Shown here piece by piece: positions 24,890 to 33,617 of a stretch of 64,000 nt of DNA (the first letter of the stretch is position 1; every line of letters begins with the position of its first letter). Source of the DNA: Pantoea cypripedii (GTDB lineage Bacteria > Pseudomonadota > Gammaproteobacteria > Enterobacterales > Enterobacteriaceae); contig NZ_MLJI01000001.1 of assembly GCF_002095535.1 (NCBI RefSeq), positions 418,690-482,689 on the forward strand, in the 5' to 3' direction. The notes under the pieces are model-generated. The model saw nothing but the letters and a program-made list of their open reading frames with translations. It did not search any database and was not told the DNA's origin. Both the position numbers and the translations under genes were made by a program.

Positions 24890-25774
24890 ATGCATTCAAA
24901 AACGAAAGTTGTCCCCGTAGTTTCTACCAAAGGTGGTGAGGGGAAATCAACCCAGGCCGCTAACCTGGGCGGTTTTCTCGCCGATGCGGGTATAAAAGTC
25001 CTCATCATCGATGGCGATCATGCTCAGCCTACCGCCAGCAGTATCTACCCCTTATCTTATGAAGCCCCTTGTGGACTGTATGAGCTCCTCATGCAGACCG
25101 TTGACCTTTCCCGGGCTGATAACATTATTTCCCGTACCGCGATCGATAACCTGGACGTTATTGTCTCCAACGATCCGCGCAACCTTCTGCCCACTTACAT
25201 GCTCAATGTTGCTGACGGGCGCGTTCGTCTCCGTAATGCACTTTCAAATCCACTCTTCAGCCAGTACGACGTCATCCTGATCGATTCTCAGGGGTCACGT
25301 TCCGTGATGTCTGAGCTCATTATTCTTGCCGCAACCGGTGAGATGATCGGGATGGTTAAACCCGTGCTGCCTGATGTCCGCGAATTTATGCGCGGTACTG
25401 TTGCACTGATGGAGGAGCTGCTTCCTTACGGAGCATTTGGGATCAGCCTGCCGTGCATTCGTATGCTGGTGAACTGCATGGATTACACGCTTCTGGCGAA
25501 AACTACCGTTGAGCAGGCTGAGAGCATCATTCTGAGCGGAGATTACAGTCAGCATTCAGACAAGATCCGTATCGGGATGCTTCAGACCCGCATTTACGAT
25601 CTGGATGTGTATAAGCAGGGGCACGCTTCCGGGCTTCCCGTCCACCGCCTGGAGAAAAAGACCACCCGTAAGAGCGATTCAGCATTTGATTCCATGCATA
25701 AGCTCGCCTGCGAACTGTTTCCTGAGTGGCGGGACCGCTTTGATATGCTGGCGTCTGCAGGAGATGAAAAATGA
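24890..25774 (+). CDS. parA: ParA/Soj-family partition ATPase
   Basis: 294-residue cytoplasmic ATPase with the deviant Walker A KGGEGKST at residue 14, IIDGDHAQ (Walker A') and VILIDSQGS (Walker B region). As the first gene after attL it corresponds to the soj/parA gene of PAPI-1-type elements, where it helps maintain the excised circle. It overlaps the next gene by ATGA. The Shine-Dalgarno match is weak. Its partner ParB is encoded 3 kb downstream. Confidence 0.9.
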   Translation: MHSKTKVVPVVSTKGGEGKSTQAANLGGFLADAGIKVLIIDGDHAQPTASSIYPLSYEAPCGLYELLMQTVDLSRADNIISRTAIDNLDVIVSNDPRNLLPTYMLNVADGRVRLRNALSNPLFSQYDVILIDSQGSRSVMSELIILAATGEMIGMVKPVLPDVREFMRGTVALMEELLPYGAFGISLPCIRMLVNCMDYTLLAKTTVEQAESIILSGDYSQHSDKIRIGMLQTRIYDLDVYKQGHASGLPVHRLEKKTTRKSDSAFDSMHKLACELFPEWRDRFDMLASAGDEK

Positions 25775-26877
25775 ACGTTCGCGAGCTGAAATACGCATTT
25801 CCCGGTTCACTCACCCGCTCATCCCTGGAGGAAATCAGTGAGGTGGTCAATGCGGCCTGCGCAGGAAACATCGTTTTCCGGTCACATCCTCTGCGTGTTC
25901 AGTTCCGTGCTGCAACCGGTGGGCTGTTGCAACAACAACGTCTTCTGGACGGTTCAACCGGTTACTGGACTGAGCATCCCGTGGAACTGGAGCAGTGGTA
26001 TCGCACGTACTGGTGTCCTCTGCATCAGGCGGCAGTAGATGCTGATCAGTCAGCATGGCGTCAGGCACTGGTACATCTGTATGTGTCTGAAACGGGTGAC
26101 CTTAATACTCATGAAAGTATTCACGGTTACTACGATGCCTCTGCACTGCTGCTGAGTCAGTATGAAGAAGATGATGACGAAGAAGACGGTCATGGTGTAA
26201 GTCGGATTGACAGTCTGCGCCATCAACGCTATCTCGCCAAAGTCTGGGTGGGACGCGAACTTTACAGGGCGTTGAGGTTATACCGTTTTGGCGAAAAAGA
26301 GATGGTCCGCCAGGCCTTTATAAAAGGCAGCCAGAGCCGCAGTGTAGCCCGTCACTATGAGGCGCTGTCTTCTCTTCATCAGTTTAAACGTCCGGGGCTG
26401 TTATTGTCCTGGGCAATCGAAAACACCTGTGAACTTTCCGGCTCTGAAGCGGGTACACAGTATCTTCAGCAGTGGATCACCCGGTTACTTGCGGACCCTG
26501 GTTGTTCTTCTTTAGCGGAGTCTGGTGCCGCTGATGGAGAATGGTTCCGTGAGCATCTTGTCCGGGCTGCCAGCCTGTTTACTGAGCTCTGGCGTGAAAT
26601 GTTCTTACCTCCGTTGTCCATCCCGGCTGAAAGGCACGATCAAGCTCAGGCGGGAGCTCCGCCGCTTCCACAAACACATCTGTGTGCCAGCACTCCGTAT
26701 AAGGACCGTATTCCTGATGATGCGCATTGCGGTGATTTTCTTCTGGCGCTCCGTTTTTCCTGCGAAGGTGATGCACCACATCACGGACCCTCAGAACGGC
26801 AGGATACGAAGCCTGCGGACCAACCAAATCAAGTTCAATCCAGTCACCGGAATGAACAGGAGGGAAAGGATGATTAG
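25771..26877 (+). CDS. ICE-associated protein of unknown function
   Basis: 368-residue predicted cytoplasmic protein, translationally coupled to parA (ATGA overlap). Residues 1-270 look like a real folded domain (MNVRELKYAFPGSLTRSSLEE..., acidic run EEDDDEEDG near 135). The last ~100 residues are Pro/Gln/Asp-rich, of low complexity, and lie antisense to the next minus-strand ORF. The position corresponds to conserved hypothetical genes after soj in SPI-7-like elements. I do not assign a function. Confidence 0.7.
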   Translation: MNVRELKYAFPGSLTRSSLEEISEVVNAACAGNIVFRSHPLRVQFRAATGGLLQQQRLLDGSTGYWTEHPVELEQWYRTYWCPLHQAAVDADQSAWRQALVHLYVSETGDLNTHESIHGYYDASALLLSQYEEDDDEEDGHGVSRIDSLRHQRYLAKVWVGRELYRALRLYRFGEKEMVRQAFIKGSQSRSVARHYEALSSLHQFKRPGLLLSWAIENTCELSGSEAGTQYLQQWITRLLADPGCSSLAESGAADGEWFREHLVRAASLFTELWREMFLPPLSIPAERHDQAQAGAPPLPQTHLCASTPYKDRIPDDAHCGDFLLALRFSCEGDAPHHGPSERQDTKPADQPNQVQSSHRNEQEGKDD

Positions 26878-27013
26878 ATTCCATAAGGTGTGGCGTCAGC
26901 GGGGTTTCAACACCGTCCTTCCAGATGACCTGACTGTTGCGAAAGAAGTGAAATTTCAGCGTGTAAGTCTTAACAGAATCAATGCCGGACGACAGCTGTT
27001 TGTTTGTTTCCAT
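26579..27013 (-). CDS. Hypothetical ICE protein on the minus strand
   Basis: 144-residue ORF opposite to all its neighbours, overlapping the 3' 299 bases of the preceding gene. It has a good ribosome binding site (GAGGA, six bases before the ATG) and a natural protein composition: TYTLKFHFFRNSQVIW, then WIELDLVGP and LRVRDVVHHLRRKN. This suggests it is real and that the overlapping tail of the forward gene is the poorly conserved one. Function unknown. Confidence 0.5.
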   Translation of the reverse strand: METNKQLSSGIDSVKTYTLKFHFFRNSQVIWKDGVETPLTPHLMESNHPFPPVHSGDWIELDLVGPQASYPAVLRVRDVVHHLRRKNGAPEENHRNAHHQEYGPYTECWHTDVFVEAAELPPELDRAFQPGWTTEVRTFHARAQ

Positions 27014-27254
27014 TTTGTTTCCTCAAACTTGTTAGTGGGAATAGACATGCTGCCTGCATCTTCAGACCAGAGCGGGCAAACTCAGTGGTCTGTAATCGTG
27101 CAGGCAGTCTCAGGGAGTTTACTTCCGGCAGCTGTTCGTCTGGCACCCTTTACGTATGTTTACGTCAGTGTCAATTCTCTGAAAAGGAAGGCTTTATCAG
27201 AGAGTGGCAAAGTAGCGAAATTTATATCAGTAGCCTTCCGACAGGGAGGTGCGT

Positions 27255-28619
27255 ATGTCTGATAATCGCAGAAATATCCCGGGTATTTATTCACCCGATG
27301 CAGAGCAGTCCGTCATCGGTGGTCTCATGCTGGATAACGATCGCTGGGATGAGGTCGCTCTCCGTATGAATGCTGATGATTTTTTCCATAAAGTACACAG
27401 GGCTATATTCCAGGAAATGACGCGTCTGGTCGCCGCCGGTAAGCCGCTTGACCTGATTACGCTCGCGGAAAGTATCGAGAGCCGCGGGAAAGACGCGCTT
27501 GAACAACTGGGTGGTTTCGCCTACCTGGCCGAACTGGCCAAAAATACCCCGAGTGCGGCCAATATCGTTGCGTACTGCGACATTGTGGCGAAACACAGCC
27601 GGGGACGGCAGCTTGCCGCCATTGGCGCTGAAATTACTGAATCCGTCAGAACCCCCGGCACTGATATCGAAAGGTTGATGGAAACTGCCGAGCAGAAAAT
27701 CACCCGACTGGCAGAGCGTGGGGAACCGGGGCAGGGTGTCACGCTGATTGATGGTCTGGAAAAACTGCTTCCGGAGCTGGAGCGGCGGTGCAATGTACCG
27801 GATGGTATCACCGGCACGCCTACCGGGTTTGATGAGTTTGACCGCATGACCAGCGGTCTGCAGGCGGGCGACCTGGTGCTTATCGCGGCGCGTCCATCAA
27901 TGGGGAAAACTGCCTTTCTAATCAGCCTTCTGCTCAACTCATTGCTGAAAAAAATAGATTCTCATGGTCAGTTTTACAGCCTTGAACAGCCCACCGAGCA
28001 GATCGTGATGCGCATGGTTGCTTCACTGGGGAATGTAGACCTTACCCATCTCAAAAGTGGTCTGATGGATGATGAGGACTGGGCGCGGGTTTCAAATGCC
28101 TGTGCACTGATGACCGGAGATATCAAAGATCGCCTAATTATCGATGATACCGGCTCGCTGACACCGACGATGCTGCGTATCCGTGCCCGGCGCAATGCCC
28201 GTCGCTATGGCCACCCTTCGATCATCGGACTTGATTATCTGCAACTGATGCGCTGCCCGGAGCAGGAAAACCGTACGCAGGAAATCTCCGAGATTTCACG
28301 CTCACTCAAAGCGCTGGCCAAAGAGATGGGGTGTCCGGTGGTGGCGCTGTCTCAGCTGAACCGCCAGCTGGAAAGCCGTGCTGATAAGCGCCCTAATAAT
28401 GGTGATCTGCGCGATTCCGGTGCGCTGGAGCAGGACGCTGACGTCATCGTCTTTATCTATCGTGACGAGGTCTATCACGAGAACACCGAAGATAAGGGTG
28501 TTGCTGAAATTATTATCAGTAAACAGCGCCAGGGACCCACGGGAACGATCCGCCTGCAGTATGAAGGCCGCCACACCCGTTTTTCTGACATCGGGAATCG
28601 TTCAGGGAGGAGCGTATGA
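27255..28619 (+). CDS. dnaB: DnaB-like replicative helicase of the ICE
   Basis: 454-residue hexameric helicase. It has the N-terminal DnaB domain (YSPDAEQSVIGGLMLDN), a linker, then a RecA-like motor with Walker A ARPSMGKTA, LDYLQLM (Walker B region) and LSQLNRQLESRADKRP...DLRDSGALEQDAD. It is close to chromosomal DnaB in length (471). The ATG at 27255 follows GGGAGG by five bases. It overlaps parB by four bases. It probably unwinds the excised circular ICE for autonomous replication. Confidence 0.9.
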   Translation: MSDNRRNIPGIYSPDAEQSVIGGLMLDNDRWDEVALRMNADDFFHKVHRAIFQEMTRLVAAGKPLDLITLAESIESRGKDALEQLGGFAYLAELAKNTPSAANIVAYCDIVAKHSRGRQLAAIGAEITESVRTPGTDIERLMETAEQKITRLAERGEPGQGVTLIDGLEKLLPELERRCNVPDGITGTPTGFDEFDRMTSGLQAGDLVLIAARPSMGKTAFLISLLLNSLLKKIDSHGQFYSLEQPTEQIVMRMVASLGNVDLTHLKSGLMDDEDWARVSNACALMTGDIKDRLIIDDTGSLTPTMLRIRARRNARRYGHPSIIGLDYLQLMRCPEQENRTQEISEISRSLKALAKEMGCPVVALSQLNRQLESRADKRPNNGDLRDSGALEQDADVIVFIYRDEVYHENTEDKGVAEIIISKQRQGPTGTIRLQYEGRHTRFSDIGNRSGRSV

Positions 28620-30331
28620 GTAATGCGAACAACGTCCGCCACATTAATCTCGGTGCAGCCATGCTGCAGCGGGGCAAAACCCCGGCTCAGGGGGATACGG
28701 TTCCCGCCGCCGCTCCCCTGCCGGTCAGCGAAATGGCGATGGTACTCACGCTCGATCAACTGCGACCGAACCCCGATAACCCGCGTAAAGGTCGTAATCC
28801 GCGTTATGAGGAGATCAAAGCCTCCGTTCGCGCACGCGGACTGGATTCCATTCCCAAGGTGACACGCGATCCGGACGGTGAAGACGTTTATATCTTCAGT
28901 GACGGAGGCAATACCCGGTATCAGATCCTGTGTGAGCTGTGGCAGGAAACCGGTGATGAGCGTTTCTATCGTGTTCACACCATTTTTAAACCGTGGCCCG
29001 GCCGGCTGAAATGTCTTGTCGGGCACCTGGCAGAAAATGAGGTGCGTGGAGAGCTTACCTATATAGATAAAGCGTTTGGTGTACACAGTGCCAGAGCCAT
29101 TCAGGAAGAGCTGATGGGGCGAGCTGTGACACTGAGAGAACTGTCAGAATTATTAAATAATGAAGGCTATCCCATTGACTATTCAACCATCAGCAGGATG
29201 GAGGATACATTAAAATATCTCTGGCCCTGCATCCCGACCTTGCTCAACAGTGGTCTGGCACGTCTGCAGGTGCTGGCATTGCTGCGCATCCGTTCTCAGG
29301 CGGGAAAGGTCTGGTCGCAGTTCGCCCATGAGTCCTCCCCGCAGTGTACGTTCGATCAGGTCTTTGAGGATAGTTGCCGGGGGTTTGACGATCCAGACAG
29401 CTATGCGTATGAGACATTCCGTGATGAGTTCATCGGCCAACTGGTTAAGGTGCTACCGCATCCCAGCCTGAACTATGACCGCTGGCTGATTGAACTGGAC
29501 CCACGCGAGCAGAAACGCCGTGAGCAGTTTGGCGAGCCGCCTCCGCTGCCGGTACTGACGCCGCCACCGGAAAGAGCGGCAGGTCGTGAACCCCCGGAGC
29601 CTCAGGTCACTGTCCTGCCTCCGGATACTGCGTCCGAAACACCGTTCACGGGGCTGCGCAGCGGCACGCTGACATCCCCCGGACGCCCGGAGCCGGCGCC
29701 GGAACTGCCTGCTGCCGCTGAACTGCCGGTGAACGCACTGGTGACCGCCGGCAGTGAACCGCGTCGTGAAGTGCAGAATGACCTTTTTGGAGGACGGCCG
29801 GTTATTTCCAGCGAAACGGCTGACAATGACAGCATTCCCCTCCCTGAACTCAGCCCGGGCACACTGATGTCAGCTTTTGGCGAGGATAATGCGTCCCCGG
29901 CTGCGTCCGTCAGTTCGGTCGCCTTCGCGGCAACCGGCCTTGAGCCCGTCAGCGATATCTGGCATATCCCGGCACTCCAGGATGATATCGAGCACCTTCA
30001 GGATATGGCCTACCGTCTCGTTTTCGAAATCGCGGAGGCGATGGGCTGTGCGGACAGCGTGCGTGAGGATAAAGAACTTTTGTCTGCGGGCTTTACCGTT
30101 TCTGATGACGGCAGCGAGTTCTCCCTTTTCCTTGCCGGTCTCTCCGGCTCGTTACCCGACAGGCAGTTCAACATGTTTATGTTCTGCCTGAATTTCTTCG
30201 GTTCTCAGTCACCCGCTGATACAGCCGTATTTGACGATATCACGGTGGTGAAAACCCTGCGCCTTATCCGCGTTATCCGCCGTCTGCGGGAACTGCAGCG
30301 TCAGGCTGCGAAAGGAGGGGAAAATGTCTGA
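28616..30331 (+). CDS. parB: ParB-family protein of PFGI-1-class ICEs
   Basis: 571-residue protein with a ParB/Spo0J-type N-terminal nuclease/CTPase-like domain (LTLDQLRPNPDNPRKGRN, SDGGNTRYQIL, ENEVRGELTYIDKAFGV), then a helix-turn-helix region (RELSELLNNEGYPIDYSTISRME). A long Pro/Glu-rich linker (residues ~300-430) and a C-terminal domain follow. It is much longer than chromosomal ParB, as is usual in these ICEs. It should bind a centromere-like site on the element; the palindromes after the rep gene are candidates. Coupled to the helicase gene by ATGA. Confidence 0.85.
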   Translation: MSNANNVRHINLGAAMLQRGKTPAQGDTVPAAAPLPVSEMAMVLTLDQLRPNPDNPRKGRNPRYEEIKASVRARGLDSIPKVTRDPDGEDVYIFSDGGNTRYQILCELWQETGDERFYRVHTIFKPWPGRLKCLVGHLAENEVRGELTYIDKAFGVHSARAIQEELMGRAVTLRELSELLNNEGYPIDYSTISRMEDTLKYLWPCIPTLLNSGLARLQVLALLRIRSQAGKVWSQFAHESSPQCTFDQVFEDSCRGFDDPDSYAYETFRDEFIGQLVKVLPHPSLNYDRWLIELDPREQKRREQFGEPPPLPVLTPPPERAAGREPPEPQVTVLPPDTASETPFTGLRSGTLTSPGRPEPAPELPAAAELPVNALVTAGSEPRREVQNDLFGGRPVISSETADNDSIPLPELSPGTLMSAFGEDNASPAASVSSVAFAATGLEPVSDIWHIPALQDDIEHLQDMAYRLVFEIAEAMGCADSVREDKELLSAGFTVSDDGSEFSLFLAGLSGSLPDRQFNMFMFCLNFFGSQSPADTAVFDDITVVKTLRLIRVIRRLRELQRQAAKGGENV

Positions 30332-30581
30332 TGACCTGAACGACGAAATGGCCCAGGCCAGCACGGCCCTGTTTACCCAGCGCGGTATCGATGCCGTCAG
30401 GGCGCAGGTGCATTCTGCGCGTCCGTCAAAAGCGTTCTGTGAATGCTGCGGTGCGGATATTCCGGTTGCACGACAGCGGGCCGTCCCGGGCGTGGAACTC
30501 TGTGCCGGCTGTCAGGACGTAAAAGAGCGTCAGGACCGACACCGGGCTGCCGGTGGAAGGGGGATGCGCTATGCCGGATAA
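30324..30581 (+). CDS. TraR/DksA-type C4 zinc-finger protein
   Basis: 85-residue protein with the CECCGADIP...CAGCQ C4 zinc finger of the TraR/DksA family (four Cys, spacing C-x2-C-x17-C-x2-C as in DksA). TraR-type proteins bind RNA polymerase and mimic ppGpp/DksA. It overlaps parB by eight bases and the DUF2786 gene by eleven. Confidence 0.85.
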   Translation: MSDDLNDEMAQASTALFTQRGIDAVRAQVHSARPSKAFCECCGADIPVARQRAVPGVELCAGCQDVKERQDRHRAAGGRGMRYAG

Positions 30582-31314
30582 CGCAAAAATCACTGCCCGT
30601 ATCCGGCGCCTGATGGCGCTGGGCACCCGCAACAGCAACCCGCATGAAGCCGCGCGCGCCGTGGCGCTGGCTCAGCGTCTGATGCAGCGTCACGGGCTGA
30701 CGCCAGACATGCTTTCCCTCAGTGAAGTCACTGAATCAGTCTGCTTCAGCCTGACCAGTGATGCAGAAAAGGTGCCGGCCTGGCTGAGCTCACTGGCCAC
30801 CGTGGTCTGCATGGCGACGGGCTGCCGGTGCTGGTTTGGCTGGCACGTTCATGTCAGTACAAATGGAGTGAGCAGCGTGCGCCGTTCACTGCACTTTTAT
30901 GGTTTCAGCGAACGACCGGAGGTGGCGCTCTACATCTATACCGTTCTCCAGCGGCAGTTGCGTGCCGCTACAGACGCGCATATGTCCGGGTATCGCACGC
31001 GCCGCATTCTTCTGCGCACGCGCCGTCGCCGGGCAGACCAGTTCCGTGAGGGCTGGGTATCCGGCGTCTGTCAGGTATTGCAGTCCTTTTCACCCTCCGG
31101 GGAAGAGAACGCCGTACTGCAGCGCTGGCTGGCTCAGCGCCATGCCGGCGAGCCGCTGGAAAATATGGCGGTCCGGTCTGCAGGTAAGTGCCGGGGTGAC
31201 AGAACGGCCCGGGTGGCCGGTTTTTTCGCAGGCCGCGATACCGACCTCCATCATGGCCTCAGTGGCGCACAGGCTTCCCGGCAGATTACGGCGGGAGGGC
31301 ACGCACATGACTGA
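30571..31314 (+). CDS. DUF2786 domain protein
   Basis: 247-residue protein starting MPDNAKITARIRRLMAL, then NPHEAARAVALAQRLMQRHGL, the DUF2786 signature, followed by a second domain with an Arg-rich stretch (RTRRILLRTRRRRADQFREGW) that may bind nucleic acid. The ATG at 30571 has a GGGGGA site. Members are common in ICEs and phages; the function is not known. The C-terminal ~45 residues are overlapped by another small ORF. Confidence 0.75.
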   Translation: MPDNAKITARIRRLMALGTRNSNPHEAARAVALAQRLMQRHGLTPDMLSLSEVTESVCFSLTSDAEKVPAWLSSLATVVCMATGCRCWFGWHVHVSTNGVSSVRRSLHFYGFSERPEVALYIYTVLQRQLRAATDAHMSGYRTRRILLRTRRRRADQFREGWVSGVCQVLQSFSPSGEENAVLQRWLAQRHAGEPLENMAVRSAGKCRGDRTARVAGFFAGRDTDLHHGLSGAQASRQITAGGHAHD

Positions 31315-31402
31315 CGTTCTTTTATGGAGTGCCTGCCTGTCGGGCTGGCTTTTTGATGTTCTGCTCATCGCTGACCGGGCGATATCAGGAGGTGGCCTGT
31401 GA
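31307..31402 (+). CDS. Possible 31-aa overlapping small ORF
   Basis: MTDVLLWSACLSGWLFDVLLIADRAISGGGL in two pieces: a hydrophobic segment MTDVLLWSACLSGWLFDVLL, then IADRAISGGGL. GGGAGG lies 8 bases upstream, and both ends overlap neighbouring genes (start in DUF2786, stop at the DUF2857 start), as is typical of tightly coupled ICE operons. It is unrecognised and could be non-coding. Confidence 0.3.
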   Translation: MTDVLLWSACLSGWLFDVLLIADRAISGGGL

Positions 31403-31998
31403 GCCAGCATAATCTTTCTCAGGCCACCACGGCCATTCTGTCCTCACTGCTGATGGACGTCAAAAACGGCAATATCCGCCGCTGTGAGTCACTGGGTATG
31501 TCGGTCGAGGAAATCCGCGCGCTGAGTCATCTGAGTCTTGATGAACTGCACTACCTCAGCCAGTCACACGTTTCTGTGCTTGATGTCACCCTGAACCATG
31601 AAAACTTCTGGCTGATGCTGAATCAGGCACGCAATGAGCAGAAGCGCTTCATGATGATTGACCGCGCACTGGAGCTCGGCGGTTCGATGGAGCTGATTGA
31701 CAGATACTTCGGTCTGTCTCCTTCCGAGGTGAGTGCCCGCCGCCGTCTGATGGGCATTGAATCGCGGCAGGGGCGAACCCAGGCCCTGACAGAGCCACAG
31801 GACGCTGCGCTCTGGGCTGAGTGGAAAGCGGCCGGTTTGTCATCACCTGACTCCCACCAGGCGCTGGAAGCGATGATGCTGGCGGCTGAGCAACTGGGTC
31901 TTTCCCTGACAGCCGTATGGAGCCGGGTCTGCCAGTGGTGTCGCGAGGCGAATGCCGCCGGCCGCCGGGCTGAACCCCCTGTGCGTAAGGAGGCCTGA
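31399..31998 (+). CDS. DUF2857 family ICE protein
   Basis: 199-residue protein with GTG start preceded by AGGAGG. It carries the DUF2857 pattern: LSHLSLDELHYLSQSHVSVLDVTLN and the helix-turn-helix-like MELIDRYFGLSPSEVSARRRLMGI. It is a standard member of the SPI-7/PAPI-1 replication region and may bind DNA. It overlaps the following ORF by one base. Confidence 0.8.
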   Translation: MSQHNLSQATTAILSSLLMDVKNGNIRRCESLGMSVEEIRALSHLSLDELHYLSQSHVSVLDVTLNHENFWLMLNQARNEQKRFMMIDRALELGGSMELIDRYFGLSPSEVSARRRLMGIESRQGRTQALTEPQDAALWAEWKAAGLSSPDSHQALEAMMLAAEQLGLSLTAVWSRVCQWCREANAAGRRAEPPVRKEA

Positions 31999-32228
31999 TG
32001 GAGATGGGTGATTTTTCTCCCCGCCAGCAGGTATCGCCGGCAGTCCGCCGCCGTGCGCAGCAGCTGTTCCGCGCGGCATGCTGCGGACAGAAGGTGTTCA
32101 GTCGCCTGACCATGAACGGCTACCTCAAGATAGATGTGGGGCCGTTCTGGCGCATTCTCAGCAAGGATGGCGGCCGGCAGTGGTGGCTGATGGATCATGA
32201 GACCTACAACCGTGAAATACGCCGGTAA
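31998..32228 (+). CDS. Small hypothetical ICE protein
   Basis: 76-residue basic protein (MEMGDFSPRQQVSPAVRRRA..., ending HETYNREIRR), with AAGGAGG four bases before the first ATG; a second ATG two codons on is better spaced. It is coupled to the DUF2857 gene (TGATG). The short GRQWWLMDHETY segment resembles ParE/HigB-like core strands, but I cannot claim a toxin. Conserved position in such elements suggests it is real. Confidence 0.6.
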   Translation: MEMGDFSPRQQVSPAVRRRAQQLFRAACCGQKVFSRLTMNGYLKIDVGPFWRILSKDGGRQWWLMDHETYNREIRR

Positions 32229-32306
32229 CGGATTGCCGCTGATGACCACACAGTGCCGGGTTTATCCCGGCACTGTGCTGTCTCAGGCAGAAGAGGAGAG
32301 CATAAA

Positions 32307-33536
32307 ATGACCATTCCCGCCGACAGCATCGTGGCGCACACGCTCGCTAGAATGCAGCAGAATCTTGAGCGGCGCGTCGATACGGGCGATGTCAGCCAGG
32401 AGCGCAGCGGGCTGCTGTTCATGGGGAACGTGCACGATGCGTTCCCGCGCAGGCTGTTTCTGGATACACGCCTGTCACCGCTGGATAAAACCGCCTGGGT
32501 GATGATAAGGCTCTACGCCCAGCAGAATGAGGGCGCCATCTTCCCGACCTACGATGAGCTGCAGGTTCAGCTTGCCTCCGCGCATTCAGAGAAAGCCTCC
32601 CGGGACACTGTGAGCCGCGTTCTGCTGATGCTGCGCCTGACCGGCTGGCTCAGCCTGTGTAAGCGGGTGCGCGATGACCGGGGGCGTGTGCGGGGGAATA
32701 TCTACGCACAGCATGATGAGCCGCTGGGTTACCGTGACGCCGAAACCTTCGATCCGGGCTGGCTTAAGCTGGTTGAAGAGAGCTGCCTTAGTCGTAATAA
32801 AGCGGTCCGCATGACCGCGCTGGCCGTGGTGAATGACATACTTCAGGACCCCGGAATGCGTCACCGTCACAGCCGCCTGTCCCTCATCGAAAGCCGCCTG
32901 GGCGCGCCGTCCACGCCTGAGCAGATGGTCAGTCAGCGCCGGGCTGTGTACCGGAGTCCGGAATCCGGACTCAGTCAGAAAAGCGCCAAAAATACCGCGG
33001 GATCACTGAGTCCGGAAAACGGACTCAGTACCCCGACAGCGGATAAAACACAGAGTCCGGAATCAGGACTCAGTCTGAAATCAGGGAGTTACACCGGAGT
33101 CCGGAATCCGGACTGTAACGTACGTTCTTTCACACAGAGTGTGAATAAAAAAACGTACGTACCGGGTGAAGAACATTTTCTGCCTGACGATTTTGTGAAC
33201 GGACTGAACAGCGAGGACCGGCAGATGCTGACCACACAGATGGCCTCACTGCCTGAGGCGGTGGCGAAGACGCTGGCTGACATGCTGCGTGAGCAACTGC
33301 GGCTTGGCAGACTGAAGAACCCGGTGGGCTGGCTGTTCACGATGCTGCGACGTGCCCGGAGCGGTGAGCTGAACCTGCCGGAAGCAGCACCTGCCGGTTC
33401 CGGCAGCAACAATCCACAGACAACCGGTACGCGTGCTGTACCGGCAGCAGCACTGCCTGTTCAGCCTGCCAGAAGGCCTTCCCGGGATGAGGTCAGGGCG
33501 ATGATCGAGAGCATACGACAGAATGTTGGCCGATAA
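32307..33536 (+). CDS. STY4528-type pathogenicity-island replication protein
   Basis: 409-residue predicted initiator. Residues ~20-190 hold a winged-helix, Rep-like part (RLFLDTRLSPLDKTAWVMIRLYAQ, TYDELQVQLASAHSEKASRDTVSR). A low-complexity linker of SPESGLS/SPENGLS units (~215-275) is encoded by palindromic DNA repeats. The C-terminal domain contains LPDDFVNGLNSEDRQMLTTQMASLPEAVAKTLADMLREQLRLG and NPVGWLFTMLRRARSGELNLP. The ATG at 32307 has GAGGAGAG just upstream. The order and linker fit plasmid-type Rep genes carrying iterons inside the gene. A decayed copy of its last ~230 bases follows downstream. Confidence 0.8.
   Translation: MTIPADSIVAHTLARMQQNLERRVDTGDVSQERSGLLFMGNVHDAFPRRLFLDTRLSPLDKTAWVMIRLYAQQNEGAIFPTYDELQVQLASAHSEKASRDTVSRVLLMLRLTGWLSLCKRVRDDRGRVRGNIYAQHDEPLGYRDAETFDPGWLKLVEESCLSRNKAVRMTALAVVNDILQDPGMRHRHSRLSLIESRLGAPSTPEQMVSQRRAVYRSPESGLSQKSAKNTAGSLSPENGLSTPTADKTQSPESGLSLKSGSYTGVRNPDCNVRSFTQSVNKKTYVPGEEHFLPDDFVNGLNSEDRQMLTTQMASLPEAVAKTLADMLREQLRLGRLKNPVGWLFTMLRRARSGELNLPEAAPAGSGSNNPQTTGTRAVPAAALPVQPARRPSRDEVRAMIESIRQNVGR
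32954..33115. repeat. Four palindromic repeats inside the rep gene
   Basis: Units based on GAGTCCGGA-A-TCCGGACTC occur at 32954-32972 (perfect), 33008-33026 (central change to AAAAC), 33053-33071 (one arm mismatch) and 33097-33115 (last base changed). Centre spacings are 54, 45 and 44 bp, near multiples of 10.5-11 bp. They encode the SPESGLS repeats in the protein and may be Rep-binding iterons. Confidence 0.7.
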
Positions 33537-33551
33537 ACCGGCGGTTAAAAT

Positions 33552-33582
33552 TTAATCTTGCTGCCAGTGGCAGCAAGATTAA
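33552..33582. repeat. 31-bp perfect palindrome after rep (copy 1)
   Basis: Half-site TTAATCTTGCTGCCA, a central G, and its exact reverse complement. The inner CTTGCTGCCA half-site recurs in two later copies. It could terminate rep transcription as a hairpin or be a protein-binding site. Confidence 0.7.
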
Positions 33583-33617
33583 AAAACGTACAAAGGATAA
33601 CTCCTGGCAGAATGAGT

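Noticed and set aside
26525-27369. Long forward open frames (245 and 121 codons) overlapping the minus-strand ICE ORF
   Set aside because: Cys/Arg-rich composition, no ribosome sites, and antisense to an ORF with better coding features.
31090-32113. Several long minus-strand frames in the DUF2786-DUF2857 region
   Set aside because: They are shadows produced by high GC at third codon positions; the forward genes have good ribosome sites and coupled overlaps.
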